This document shows, piece after piece, positions 10,889 to 18,712 of a stretch of 64,000 bases of DNA. Below the pieces are notes generated by a model that saw only the letters and a program-made list of their open reading frames with translations, was not told the origin of the DNA and searched no databases. Source of the stretch: Kosakonia quasisacchari (GTDB lineage: Bacteria > Pseudomonadota > Gammaproteobacteria > Enterobacterales > Enterobacteriaceae); NCBI RefSeq assembly GCF_004331415.1, contig NZ_SJOP01000010.1, positions 145,796 through 209,795 on the forward strand, written 5' to 3'. Position 1 is the stretch's first letter, and every line of letters starts with the position of its first letter. Position numbers and translations under genes: made by a program.

Positions 10889-12787
10889 ATGTGTTCTTTT
10901 ATTTTCCGCTGTATTAAATGGTGCATTTTTTTATTATGGCTACTTTTCACTTGCTGCCTGGCAGTTAATGCTCATCCGGCAAATATCGCTTTTTATGCCG
11001 CCGATTTTTCTGGCAGCGGAGCAGAAGAAAAGCAAGTAGCGCAAGTCATCCATCCTCTCGGATCTGCAGCCGTGAATACGTTTCCGGTGAATAATGCTGG
11101 AGTTGCTGCGCAAAAGAGCGTGTTTTGGCAGGGAGGGCGCCGTCATATCAAGGTCATTAGCTTGGTGATGTCGGCGATTGTTATCATTTCGATGTTGTGG
11201 ATCATTTCGCTCAGACGACAGGTGAATCAGCGCATACGTATGCAACAGCGGCTTAAAGAGCAACTCTCCTGCATGAGCAATATGATGTTTTCCGTACCCT
11301 GGCCGGTCGCGGTGCGTAATCTACGTGGGGAACTTGTCAGTTGTAATATCCGCTATCTGGAAGAGATGAACGTCACGCACGAAGAGGTGTATGGGAAAAC
11401 CGTCGATGTTTTGCCTTTGCCGGAATTTATGATCCGTGAGTTTCATCGTGACTATCAACGGGTGATTACCACAGGTGTCCCGCTCATGCGTGACAGGTTG
11501 CTGACGTTTAACCACTCGGCCCAATCACGCACCGTTTTTTACTGGATCATTCCTTTTCATGGGAGCGATGGCAGAAACAATGGTGTTTTAAGTGGCTGGA
11601 TAGACATGACTGAGCGGCAGGAATTCATTCAGCAATTGAATGAAGCGAGGGATGAAGCCGTAGCGGCAAATCGGGCGAAGACGAATTTTCTGTCGGTGAT
11701 GAGCCATGAAATTCGCACGCCGTTAAACGCGATTCTTGGCATTCTCGAACTACAAATAAAGCAAAATGTGCTGGCACAACAGCCACAGCCGATGCTGGAA
11801 GTCGCACACGACGCAGCAAAAAATTTACTCGCTGTTGTGGGGGATATTCTGGATATTTCACGGATTGAATCGGGCCGTATGGCAATAGCACCGCGAAAAG
11901 AGGAGCTGATTGCTTTGACACGCTCTGTCGCGCTGTTATTCAAAGAGGCGACCGATCAAAAACAGCTAACGATTAATATGCATGTAGAAGGGGGTGATCG
12001 GTGTCTGTTAAAAATTGACCCTCATCGTTACAAGCAGATCCTTTCTAACCTGTTAAGTAATGCGGTTAAATTTACTCGCGAAGGTTCGATAGACGTCATT
12101 CTAAAACATGAACCGGCTGTGGAGGGAATGATAGCGGTTTCGCTGACCGTCAAAGATACAGGTATCGGAATTACGCCCGAAGACCAAAAAAGACTTTTTA
12201 ACCCTTTCACGCAACTGGATTCCGATAAAGACGCATCGCGGCTTGGCTCCGGGCTGGGGCTGTTTATTTGCCGTACCCTGTGTGAACTAATGAAAGGTGA
12301 ATTAACGCTGGAAAGTACCCCTGGCGAAGGCACCGCTGTCCATGTGCGTTTGCGCCTGCCCGCGGTATCTGTCAATGCTGCTGAACATGAGTCGGCTGTG
12401 CCAGCAAAACGCTTATCTTCCGGCGTAAGACGGGTGCTCATTGTTGATGATTACCCGCCAAACCTTATGTTGTTACGTCATCAACTTGAATTTCTTGGTC
12501 ATCAGGTCAGCGAAGCAACGAATGGAGAAGAAGCGCTAACCCTTTGGCTGATGAGCCGCAACTACGATTACATTTTGATCGATTGCAATATGCCAGTGAT
12601 GGATGGTTTTACCCTTGCAAAGCTGATACGCGCGGAAGAACTGCGTTCAGGAGATACGCGTGCAACCCTGTTGGGGTTCACCGCCATTGCGCAAGTCGAG
12701 GTTGTTCAACAGTGTATCGCGGCAGGAATGGATGGTTGTTTGTTCAAACCTTGCAGCCAGGAGGTTATCAATAAATGGATAACATAG
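10889..12787 (+). CDS. Hybrid sensor histidine kinase with very short periplasmic segment
   Basis: 632 residues. The order is: N-terminal hydrophobic helix (about 9-28), only some 58 extracytoplasmic residues, second membrane helix (87-108), a PAS-like region (about 125-245), HisKA with His273 in SVMSHEIRTPLNAIL, and an HATPase with N-box NLLSNAVKF, DTGIG (423-427) and GSGLGL (453-458). A complete receiver follows: Asp520/Asp521, phospho-acceptor Asp565 in LIDCNMPVMDG, Lys620. It stops right after the receiver with no HPt, which is supplied by the gene before it. The cytosolic half resembles BvgS/EvgS and RcsC. BvgS-type kinases have two large periplasmic binding domains; none fits here, so it probably senses the membrane or a partner. 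ATG 10889 follows AGGAAAA. Confidence 0.85.
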   Translation: MCSFIFRCIKWCIFLLWLLFTCCLAVNAHPANIAFYAADFSGSGAEEKQVAQVIHPLGSAAVNTFPVNNAGVAAQKSVFWQGGRRHIKVISLVMSAIVIISMLWIISLRRQVNQRIRMQQRLKEQLSCMSNMMFSVPWPVAVRNLRGELVSCNIRYLEEMNVTHEEVYGKTVDVLPLPEFMIREFHRDYQRVITTGVPLMRDRLLTFNHSAQSRTVFYWIIPFHGSDGRNNGVLSGWIDMTERQEFIQQLNEARDEAVAANRAKTNFLSVMSHEIRTPLNAILGILELQIKQNVLAQQPQPMLEVAHDAAKNLLAVVGDILDISRIESGRMAIAPRKEELIALTRSVALLFKEATDQKQLTINMHVEGGDRCLLKIDPHRYKQILSNLLSNAVKFTREGSIDVILKHEPAVEGMIAVSLTVKDTGIGITPEDQKRLFNPFTQLDSDKDASRLGSGLGLFICRTLCELMKGELTLESTPGEGTAVHVRLRLPAVSVNAAEHESAVPAKRLSSGVRRVLIVDDYPPNLMLLRHQLEFLGHQVSEATNGEEALTLWLMSRNYDYILIDCNMPVMDGFTLAKLIRAEELRSGDTRATLLGFTAIAQVEVVQQCIAAGMDGCLFKPCSQEVINKWIT

Positions 12788-12827
12788 CCGTTGATAATTC
12801 CGAAACCTTTGCTTGTATATTGGGCAT

Positions 12828-12859
12828 AAAGGCCTGAGCAGGAAAAACAAAGGCCTTTT
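12828..12859 (+). terminator. Intrinsic terminator after the hybrid kinase gene
   Basis: Arms AAAGGCCT and AAGGCCTT, then TTT, lie about 40 bases past the stop, between the convergent kinase gene and the minus-strand regulator. Confidence 0.65.
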
Positions 12860-12896
12860 CGTTTGACGGATAATAAATTAAATGCGGGACAGCGAT

Positions 12897-13580
12897 TTAC
12901 ATTGCAATGTCAAACATCCGTGTCTGAAATAATAAACAGTAAAGCTGGCAATCAGTTCGCACATTTAGTTTTCCCATAGCACGGAGCTTATGTGCGCTGA
13001 CAGTTTTAATACTAATATTCATACGTTTGGAAATCGTTGTTAACGAAAGCCCACGGCATAATAAGCGTAAAACCTCACTTTCGCGCGTTGATAATTCCTG
13101 TGGCGTCAGCGCATCGCGGCGGAAAAGTGAATCCATTAATCCTCGTTCAATATAGACTTCGTCCATCAGCACGGTAGTAATGGCACGCCAGAGCGTACGT
13201 TCGCTGGTGTTGCGGCTTATATAGCCTTTCGCACCTGCCTCCAGTGCAATACGAATAAGATTCGTATTGTTATAGGGAGATAAAACAATGGTTTTTGTCG
13301 TGGGGTAACGGCTTGAAATCCATTTTACCAGTGCTACGCCATCCAGCTCCGATACTGGGTTACCTGTTTTAATGGTATGCAGACCATAACCCAGAAAGAG
13401 AAGATCAACTTTTTTACTGGCGAGAATATCAAGAAGCTCTGTTTGCTCATTGGTATCACCAATAACGTCGATATCACGTTTATCAGTATTAAGATTGCTG
13501 TTTTTTAGTGAGTTAATCATCGAGGTCATTCCCCGACGTATAATTGCATGCTCATCCACAATTAAAATATTAATGGACAT
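12897..13580 (-). CDS. LuxR-type regulator with receiver lacking the phospho-acceptor Asp
   Basis: 227 residues, start fixed by a strong AGGAGG ribosome site. The N-terminal half aligns with RcsB-type receivers: Asp9-Glu10 acidic pocket, Ser101, and the downstream ELDGVALVKWIS that matches the RcsB DGITLIKYIK segment. At the place of the phospho-acceptor, however, it reads VDLLFLGYGL, with Gly64 instead of Asp, and the conserved Lys is Arg123. The C-terminal LuxR helix-turn-helix (about 158-215, IKTVSAHKLRAMGKLNV) is intact. So it probably binds DNA without being phosphorylated, like RcsA, which also lacks this Asp and works as a heterodimer with RcsB. The nearby RcsB-like regulator (9436) is the obvious candidate partner; this is inference. 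It faces the kinase gene and points the same way as the export operon beyond it. Confidence 0.82.
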   Translation of the reverse strand: MSINILIVDEHAIIRRGMTSMINSLKNSNLNTDKRDIDVIGDTNEQTELLDILASKKVDLLFLGYGLHTIKTGNPVSELDGVALVKWISSRYPTTKTIVLSPYNNTNLIRIALEAGAKGYISRNTSERTLWRAITTVLMDEVYIERGLMDSLFRRDALTPQELSTRESEVLRLLCRGLSLTTISKRMNISIKTVSAHKLRAMGKLNVRTDCQLYCLLFQTRMFDIAM

Positions 13581-13859
13581 AGATTAACCTCCTAAACCTG
13601 CCTGAGGAATGTAAGCGGGATAGAGAAGATACGATGTTCTATTCCTGTTTTCTATCTGACCAGTAAGAAAAGTGACCATTATATTTAAGACCGGTTTGTA
13701 AGATTTGATAGATAAAATGCCAGAATTATTTTCAGGACTGTTCGTTATATTCCCAAAACAGATGGATTCCCGTTCAACGCCTGTTGCGATAGTGAGTCAG
13801 GTTATTCGCATCGCTATTGCGGGTAGGGGATTGATGATGCCCCGGCAATATCACACGGT

Positions 13860-15134
13860 TTAAAAATAGTAATCTACGGAGAGTTGCCAGCGCCTGTCTG
13901 GCCGCACGCTATAGGTCTTTTTCACCTCAGGGCGGTAGATTTTTTGCCACTGAAGGGCGATATCCACCGAATTCAGGTGACGCCTTAGCTCCACAAATCC
14001 CATATTTTTCTGGCGCTGCAAATCCCGCTGCCAAATGAGGTTGAAATCATACTGGTCGGCGATGTCTTTCCAGTACGCCTGCAATAGTGCACCGCGGCGT
14101 GGTGTCAGCCCGTCTTGCGCTTGTTGCGCTGTGCTGTCTGCGGGAGAGGTGGCAATCTGCGCGGCAATATAAGGGGGAGCGGCGCGAAGTGCAGAGATGG
14201 CTCTTTTGCTGTCGGCACTGCCGTTATAGTGACCCTCCAGGCGCAGGGTCAAATGGTTCTCGCCGGTCCAGGTCAAACCCACTGCTGCACGGTTACGCCA
14301 CGCCATATCCCACTGATTTTCAGGCAGTGCTTCCTGCCAACTGAAGGGCTGACGTCCTCCCGCCCATTCCGCATAGACCAGTGCGGAGCGCGACAGCACC
14401 CGCGAAAGATTTACCCCCAACTGGGGCGAGCGGTGTTCTTCCTGTAGCAGCAACAACTGCGGATTAAGGTTTTCGGCAAAACGATAGCTTCCCGCCAGTA
14501 AAACCCGTTCACGGGGATTACTGGCATTCCAGTCAAGACTGGCGCTGTTCTGCCGTCGGCTGGCACTGATTTTGGGCGACCAGATCACGGTTGCAGCCGC
14601 TTTGTCCCAAAATTTTTGCAAACGGATCATGGCATTGCCCAGGCGGTTGCTGCGCAGAGACTCCGGATCGGCCGATATGGCTGAACGCACAGTACCGCGA
14701 CCAAGAAAGTCGGTAGGGTTGTAGCCCAGCGCAACGCCATAACGGGTGTTAACACGCCCGACATCGATGGAGGACTGAGATGTCAGCGCGTAGCTCAGCC
14801 AGGCTTCACGCAACGTATTGATATTACGATTTTGGCTCAGGTGGTGAGAGAAGCGGCTGTCGAAGCGGTTCGAAAGTACAACCCGCCAGTTACGTAACAG
14901 GGTTTTGTCCCAGCGCATATCCAGCGACATGCGTTGTTCTTTATCGCTGTTTTCGTTCAGGTTAGTGGCAATTTCGAGCAGTGCACTCAGCGCCTTGTTC
15001 TCCACAGCGGTAAACTCAGTTTTGTCCGCCAGTTCAAGCGCTGCCAGAGTGCTATCCTGCTGTGCGCTGGCGGAGGCGTTGCACAGCACGCCGAGTGCGA
15101 TGAGCCAGCCTAAGCGCGTGCGCGAGGCCTTCAT
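13860..15134 (-). CDS. Putative outer-membrane beta-barrel protein of a Lol-like export operon
   Basis: 424 residues. A signal peptide (about 1-24, ending ASASA before QQ) is followed by sequence with alternating hydrophobic and polar residues, many Trp, Tyr and Arg, and a C-terminal strand ending DYYF, the terminal aromatic expected of barrels folded by the Bam machinery. I do not recognise a named family. Long barrels of this type (DUF1302-like) are often found beside LolA-like proteins. Its start overlaps the stop of the LolA-like gene by four bases (ATGA), so it is the last gene of a four-gene operon and probably the outer-membrane end of that pathway. Confidence 0.65.
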   Translation of the reverse strand: MKASRTRLGWLIALGVLCNASASAQQDSTLAALELADKTEFTAVENKALSALLEIATNLNENSDKEQRMSLDMRWDKTLLRNWRVVLSNRFDSRFSHHLSQNRNINTLREAWLSYALTSQSSIDVGRVNTRYGVALGYNPTDFLGRGTVRSAISADPESLRSNRLGNAMIRLQKFWDKAAATVIWSPKISASRRQNSASLDWNASNPRERVLLAGSYRFAENLNPQLLLLQEEHRSPQLGVNLSRVLSRSALVYAEWAGGRQPFSWQEALPENQWDMAWRNRAAVGLTWTGENHLTLRLEGHYNGSADSKRAISALRAAPPYIAAQIATSPADSTAQQAQDGLTPRRGALLQAYWKDIADQYDFNLIWQRDLQRQKNMGFVELRRHLNSVDIALQWQKIYRPEVKKTYSVRPDRRWQLSVDYYF

Positions 15135-15922
15135 TGATCCGTATCCTTAAAGTGCGCCAGATAATCGCGCTGTAGCCACGCTTCCGGGACATCCCGCCAG
15201 GCAAAATTCTGCTGGCGCAGAACGGTGACAAGCTGGGCGTTGACGCCATCAATGATCACCGCCTCGGTGGGGCGCACACCGCCCAGCGCGGGTTCGTAGC
15301 GACGATACCAGGTTGTTTTCAGCAGGTTACCATTAACGGCGTAGAACTCCGCTTTACGGCTTTTGAAATCGTTTTTGTCGACCCAAAGATCCATCGAAGG
15401 GTAGGGCGCGTCCGGATTGGTTGCGACCAAATGCAAGTGGTAGCAGTCGCGCATTTGTTTTTCGCCGTCCTGGATCTGCTCTTCAGCCAGCAGACTTGCC
15501 TGGTAATCTTCTGCCCAGTTGGCTGTTACGACATCGCCATTAGACGCTTGCCCCAACAGGCGCTGTTGCGGGGAGATTGGCACGCTGGCCTGGCTTGCCG
15601 GGTCATAAAGCCAGAGATCGCGACCGCTTTTCAGTGTCAATTTACCCGCATCGCGTTGCGGACTGATAAAGCGCAGCAGGCTGCGGAATTGACCGCCATT
15701 GGGCGATGCGCGCGAGTAGAGCACCAGTTTGCTGATGTCGTTCTGCTTGCCGTTTTTATAACTGATAAGCGTTGTGACCAGGCTAAAGGATCGATCCGGG
15801 TTACGTACCTCGTCGCTTTTTTTCAGGATGTGTTGCGCATCAAGTGCGGCACTTGCCGGCATGGCGGTCAACAAGAGCCATACCAGGCACAACGGTGCCA
15901 GGGTTTTCTTTTGCAATTGCAT
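15131..15922 (-). CDS. LolA-like periplasmic outer-membrane lipoprotein-sorting protein
   Basis: 263 residues from the ATG at 15920-15922, preceded by AAGGAAG; a longer frame upstream runs into the permease gene and is not real. A signal peptide (about 1-27, ending MPASA) precedes a LolA-like half-barrel fold: DAQHILKKSDEVRNPDRSF, then GKLTLKSGRDLWLYDP and LWVDKNDFKSRKAEFY are typical of the 'outer membrane lipoprotein-sorting protein' family. Such proteins carry a lipid or acylated cargo across the periplasm. Housekeeping LolA is shorter and encoded elsewhere, so this is a dedicated carrier. It sits between the ABC permease (35-base gap) and the barrel gene (overlap). Confidence 0.82.
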   Translation of the reverse strand: MQLQKKTLAPLCLVWLLLTAMPASAALDAQHILKKSDEVRNPDRSFSLVTTLISYKNGKQNDISKLVLYSRASPNGGQFRSLLRFISPQRDAGKLTLKSGRDLWLYDPASQASVPISPQQRLLGQASNGDVVTANWAEDYQASLLAEEQIQDGEKQMRDCYHLHLVATNPDAPYPSMDLWVDKNDFKSRKAEFYAVNGNLLKTTWYRRYEPALGGVRPTEAVIIDGVNAQLVTVLRQQNFAWRDVPEAWLQRDYLAHFKDTDQ

Positions 15923-15957
15923 TATGTTCTTCCTTGTCAATGGATGAAGGGCAGGGG

Positions 15958-17355
15958 TCAGATATGGCGTAGCGCCTCGACGATAGAGACATTTGCCGCG
16001 CGTCGCGCAGGCCACCATGATGAGATGACGGTTATCAGCAACAAAACACCGACCACGCTGCTTATCATTGTCCACTCTCCCCACACGCTGATATGGATCC
16101 TGATTGGCACTGTCACGCCGGGGGGCTGCCAGGTAAGCCCGGCGTGATTGATGAGATACGCCAGCAATAAAGAGACGATTACCCCGATAGTCGAGCCGAA
16201 CACACCCAGTAGCGAGCCTTCACTGAGAAACAAGCGCTGGATATCACGCCGTTTCTGCCCGACAGCGCGCAACGTGCCAATCTCCACTGTGCGCTCCATT
16301 ACCGCCATCCCCATGGTGTTACTGACGGTGAATAGCGCAATGGCGAGGATGAGAACCAGCATGAAATTGAGCATATTGTCGAACATTTTCAGTACCTGTT
16401 TATACAACGGCTGTAGCTCGGTGAAGTCGTATACTGTCAGCGGATAATCCGCGAGTTCGCTGGCAAAAAGCTGCTGGAGACGCGCTCGCGCCGCCGCCAG
16501 TTGCGAGGTGCTGTGCAGTTGCAGAATGATAGCCGTCGCGCCTGGCGTCTCCTGACCAAACAGCAGCTGTTGCGCCTGGTGCAGATGGATGCCAACAAAG
16601 CTATCATCCAGCTCGCGAGCGGGTTGCGGCTGAATACCTTCCACTTTTACGCGTACTATGTTCGGCGCGCCGTTGCCGGAAGCTGCCAGAAGCTCAATGT
16701 AATTGTCACTGTCCGTAGCGTGCGCCTGTCGCGCTTGCTGCGACAGTTGCAGAAGATCGCCGGGAAGATCGGCTGCGTGGTTCTCTTTGGCTGGCGGAGG
16801 ACTGCAAGGCTGGTTTTTTGCGAGGGCGCACAATTGCAGCAAACGCGCCAGACCGCCGCCAATAAATGCCGAATCTGCTGCGGCACCAGAGTATATGTGG
16901 CGGTTTTGCAGGAAATCACCGAGGTGGTATTCGTCCCATTTGTTCAGTTGCACTTTTCCTGCAGCTTCACTGCCGTAAATAAGTGCCGGACGTGACGTAC
17001 CGACAGCATAATGCCCGGCGATGCCTGTCAGCATGAGCACTGGCGTGCTGACGGTGAGCATCGGTTGCAGTACCGGATCGCGGGTGATGATATCCATCAC
17101 TTTCTGGTAATGACGGATGCTGTATTCCGCCGGGTTTCCCGTACCGTGCAGTAAATAATCCCGATGCTGAATTTGCAGATGACCGGTGCTACGAACAAAT
17201 GTCGTTTGCAAACTGTATTTGATGGAGTGGTTATAACCGCCAAACAGCAGAATTCCGACGGCGCCAACCATGATTGCGCAGAGCGTTGATAAGGTACGAC
17301 GACGGTTGCGCAGCAGGTTGCGCAGTGCGTGTTTCAGCGTTTTTAGTCTCAGCAT
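15958..17355 (-). CDS. ABC transporter permease, FtsX/LolC/MacB type
   Basis: 465 residues. The architecture is of the LolC/LolE/MacB class: basic N-terminus (RNLLRNRRRT), membrane helix at about 24-42, a large periplasmic domain (about 45-325), then three C-terminal membrane helices. The first and second of these enclose the cytosolic coupling segment MERTVEIGTLRAVGQKRRDI, the FtsX-domain hallmark. Such permeases do not pump solutes through a channel; they use ATP to move the periplasmic domain and extract or expel lipoproteins, peptides or lipids. Only one permease gene is present, so it would work as a homodimer, as MacB does. It begins nine bases after the ATPase stop. Confidence 0.88.
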   Translation of the reverse strand: MLRLKTLKHALRNLLRNRRRTLSTLCAIMVGAVGILLFGGYNHSIKYSLQTTFVRSTGHLQIQHRDYLLHGTGNPAEYSIRHYQKVMDIITRDPVLQPMLTVSTPVLMLTGIAGHYAVGTSRPALIYGSEAAGKVQLNKWDEYHLGDFLQNRHIYSGAAADSAFIGGGLARLLQLCALAKNQPCSPPPAKENHAADLPGDLLQLSQQARQAHATDSDNYIELLAASGNGAPNIVRVKVEGIQPQPARELDDSFVGIHLHQAQQLLFGQETPGATAIILQLHSTSQLAAARARLQQLFASELADYPLTVYDFTELQPLYKQVLKMFDNMLNFMLVLILAIALFTVSNTMGMAVMERTVEIGTLRAVGQKRRDIQRLFLSEGSLLGVFGSTIGVIVSLLLAYLINHAGLTWQPPGVTVPIRIHISVWGEWTMISSVVGVLLLITVISSWWPARRAANVSIVEALRHI

Positions 17356-17364
17356 GTTCTCTCC

Positions 17365-18048
17365 TTATCGGGTGCTCGGGCCACTCACACAGCCATCGTG
17401 TACAACATACAGGTCATCGGCCTCGGCAATTACCTGCGGATCGTGGGAAGAGAACACCACCGTAACGGCATGCTCCTGCTGCAAACGCCGTAACAGCTGT
17501 AAAATTGATTTGCCTGTTTTGCTGTCGAGGTTCGCGGTGGGTTCGTCGGCCACCACCAGCGTTGGGCGGTGAATGAGCGCCCGGGCGATGGCGACGCGTT
17601 GACGCTGCCCGCCAGAGAGCTGGTTCGGCAATGAATCGGCTTTATCGCCAAGGCCGACGCTCTCAAGCATGTCGTTGACCGCCTGCTTGCGCCAGGCTGC
17701 AGTTCGATGCTGCGCCAGAAGCGGAATTTCGACGTTTTCGCGTGCGGTCAGCACCGGGATAAGATTGAAGTTCTGGAAGATAAATCCAAGATTACGGGCG
17801 CGAAAAGCGCTGCATTGGTCGTCATTAAGGCTGTTCATTTCGCGATCGGCAATAACCAGACGGCCACTATCGGGAGTATCGATACCGCCGATTAAGTTCA
17901 GGAGTGTCGTTTTGCCACTGCCAGACTGACCGGATAATACGGTAAACCGTTTTGGTGCAATGTTGAGCGTCACTTCTTTTAATGCCTCAACACGAACCTG
18001 TCCTAATAAATAACTTTTACTGACGGCCTGCATTTCAACTGCCCACAT
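17365..18048 (-). CDS. ABC transporter ATP-binding protein, LolD/MacB type
   Basis: 227 residues, the LolD size. Walker A is GQSGSGKTT (40-48), the signature LSGGQRQR begins at 144, Walker B is VVADEP (165-170) and the switch His is 202. The family-specific stretch FQNFNLIPVLTARENVEIPL is typical of LolD/FtsE/MacB ATPases. It is the first gene of a four-gene minus-strand operon (ATPase, permease, LolA-like carrier, outer-membrane barrel) with gaps of 9, 35 and -4 bases. The preceding 247 bases, shared with a divergent VOC gene, must carry its promoter. Confidence 0.92.
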   Translation of the reverse strand: MWAVEMQAVSKSYLLGQVRVEALKEVTLNIAPKRFTVLSGQSGSGKTTLLNLIGGIDTPDSGRLVIADREMNSLNDDQCSAFRARNLGFIFQNFNLIPVLTARENVEIPLLAQHRTAAWRKQAVNDMLESVGLGDKADSLPNQLSGGQRQRVAIARALIHRPTLVVADEPTANLDSKTGKSILQLLRRLQQEHAVTVVFSSHDPQVIAEADDLYVVHDGCVSGPSTR

Positions 18049-18225
18049 CGTTCCCTGTTCCTTAGCGTGAAGTTCCTGTTTGGTGTCGGCTACCCGTTAC
18101 GGCAGGGGGCGGATTCTATAGATATCATTTTGCTTTTAATACATAGCTTGCTTATTAATGTTTTGGTTAATTATGTTTTTCGGATAATTATCACGATGGA
18201 ACGGAAAATAGTAAGACGATCCCTA

Positions 18226-18243
18226 CTGACAATATGCTGTCAG
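18226..18243. promoter_or_regulatory. Inverted repeat in the VOC/ABC-operon divergent promoter region
   Basis: CTGACA and TGTCAG arms around ATATGC, 52 bases before the VOC start. Size and position suit an operator for the WYL-type regulator encoded just downstream, but no binding site is known for that protein, so this is inference. Confidence 0.4.
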
Positions 18244-18295
18244 GAGCCCTCTGGCAGACTCGCTGTGTTGATTTTTTAACGCAGAGGAACAGAGC

Positions 18296-18661
18296 ATGAA
18301 TACATTAGTGAATTGGTTTGAATTACCAGTACAGCAACTGGATCGCGCCGTGGCGTTTTATGAGCATGTATTAGGTGGGCAGTTTCGCCATGAGACCGTA
18401 GCCGGTATCGAGATGGCGGTTTTTCCGCATGTAAAACCCGCCACCGGCGGTGCGCTGGTAAAAGGGCCAATGTTCCAGCCGGCAAGCGGTGGTACAGTGG
18501 TTTACCTGGCGACAGCAAACCTTGCGGCTGCGCTGGAGCGCGTGCGTGAAAAGGGCGGTGAATGTTGTTTTGGCCCGGAAGTATTGCCGCAGGGCATCGG
18601 TACTATTGCCTTGATTATTGACAGTGAGGGTAACCGGGTTGGATTGCATCAACCCGCCTGA
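18296..18661 (+). CDS. VOC (glyoxalase/bleomycin-resistance) family protein
   Basis: 121 residues, a single VOC unit with two beta-alpha-beta-beta-beta modules: WFELPVQQLDRAVAFYEHVLG at the N-terminus and ALIIDSEGNRVGLHQPA at the end. VOC proteins bind a metal and act as small dioxygenases, glyoxalases, or binding proteins; the substrate cannot be read from the sequence. An AGAGGAACAG-type ribosome site precedes ATG 18296. It is probably co-transcribed with the regulator gene 51 bases downstream. Confidence 0.85.
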   Translation: MNTLVNWFELPVQQLDRAVAFYEHVLGGQFRHETVAGIEMAVFPHVKPATGGALVKGPMFQPASGGTVVYLATANLAAALERVREKGGECCFGPEVLPQGIGTIALIIDSEGNRVGLHQPA

Positions 18662-18712
18662 ACCACTGATGCCCGTGCTGAATGCGCGGGCTTTTCTTCA
18701 TCCGGATAAGTT

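Noticed and set aside
15923..16084. N-terminal extension of the LolA-like protein
   Set aside because: The added 54 residues overlap the end of the permease gene and would bury the signal peptide; ATG at 15922 has a good ribosome site.
9249..18295. The island as a prophage, transposon or integrative element
   Set aside because: No integrase, transposase, tRNA target or flanking direct repeat was seen; it looks like a plain accessory gene block.
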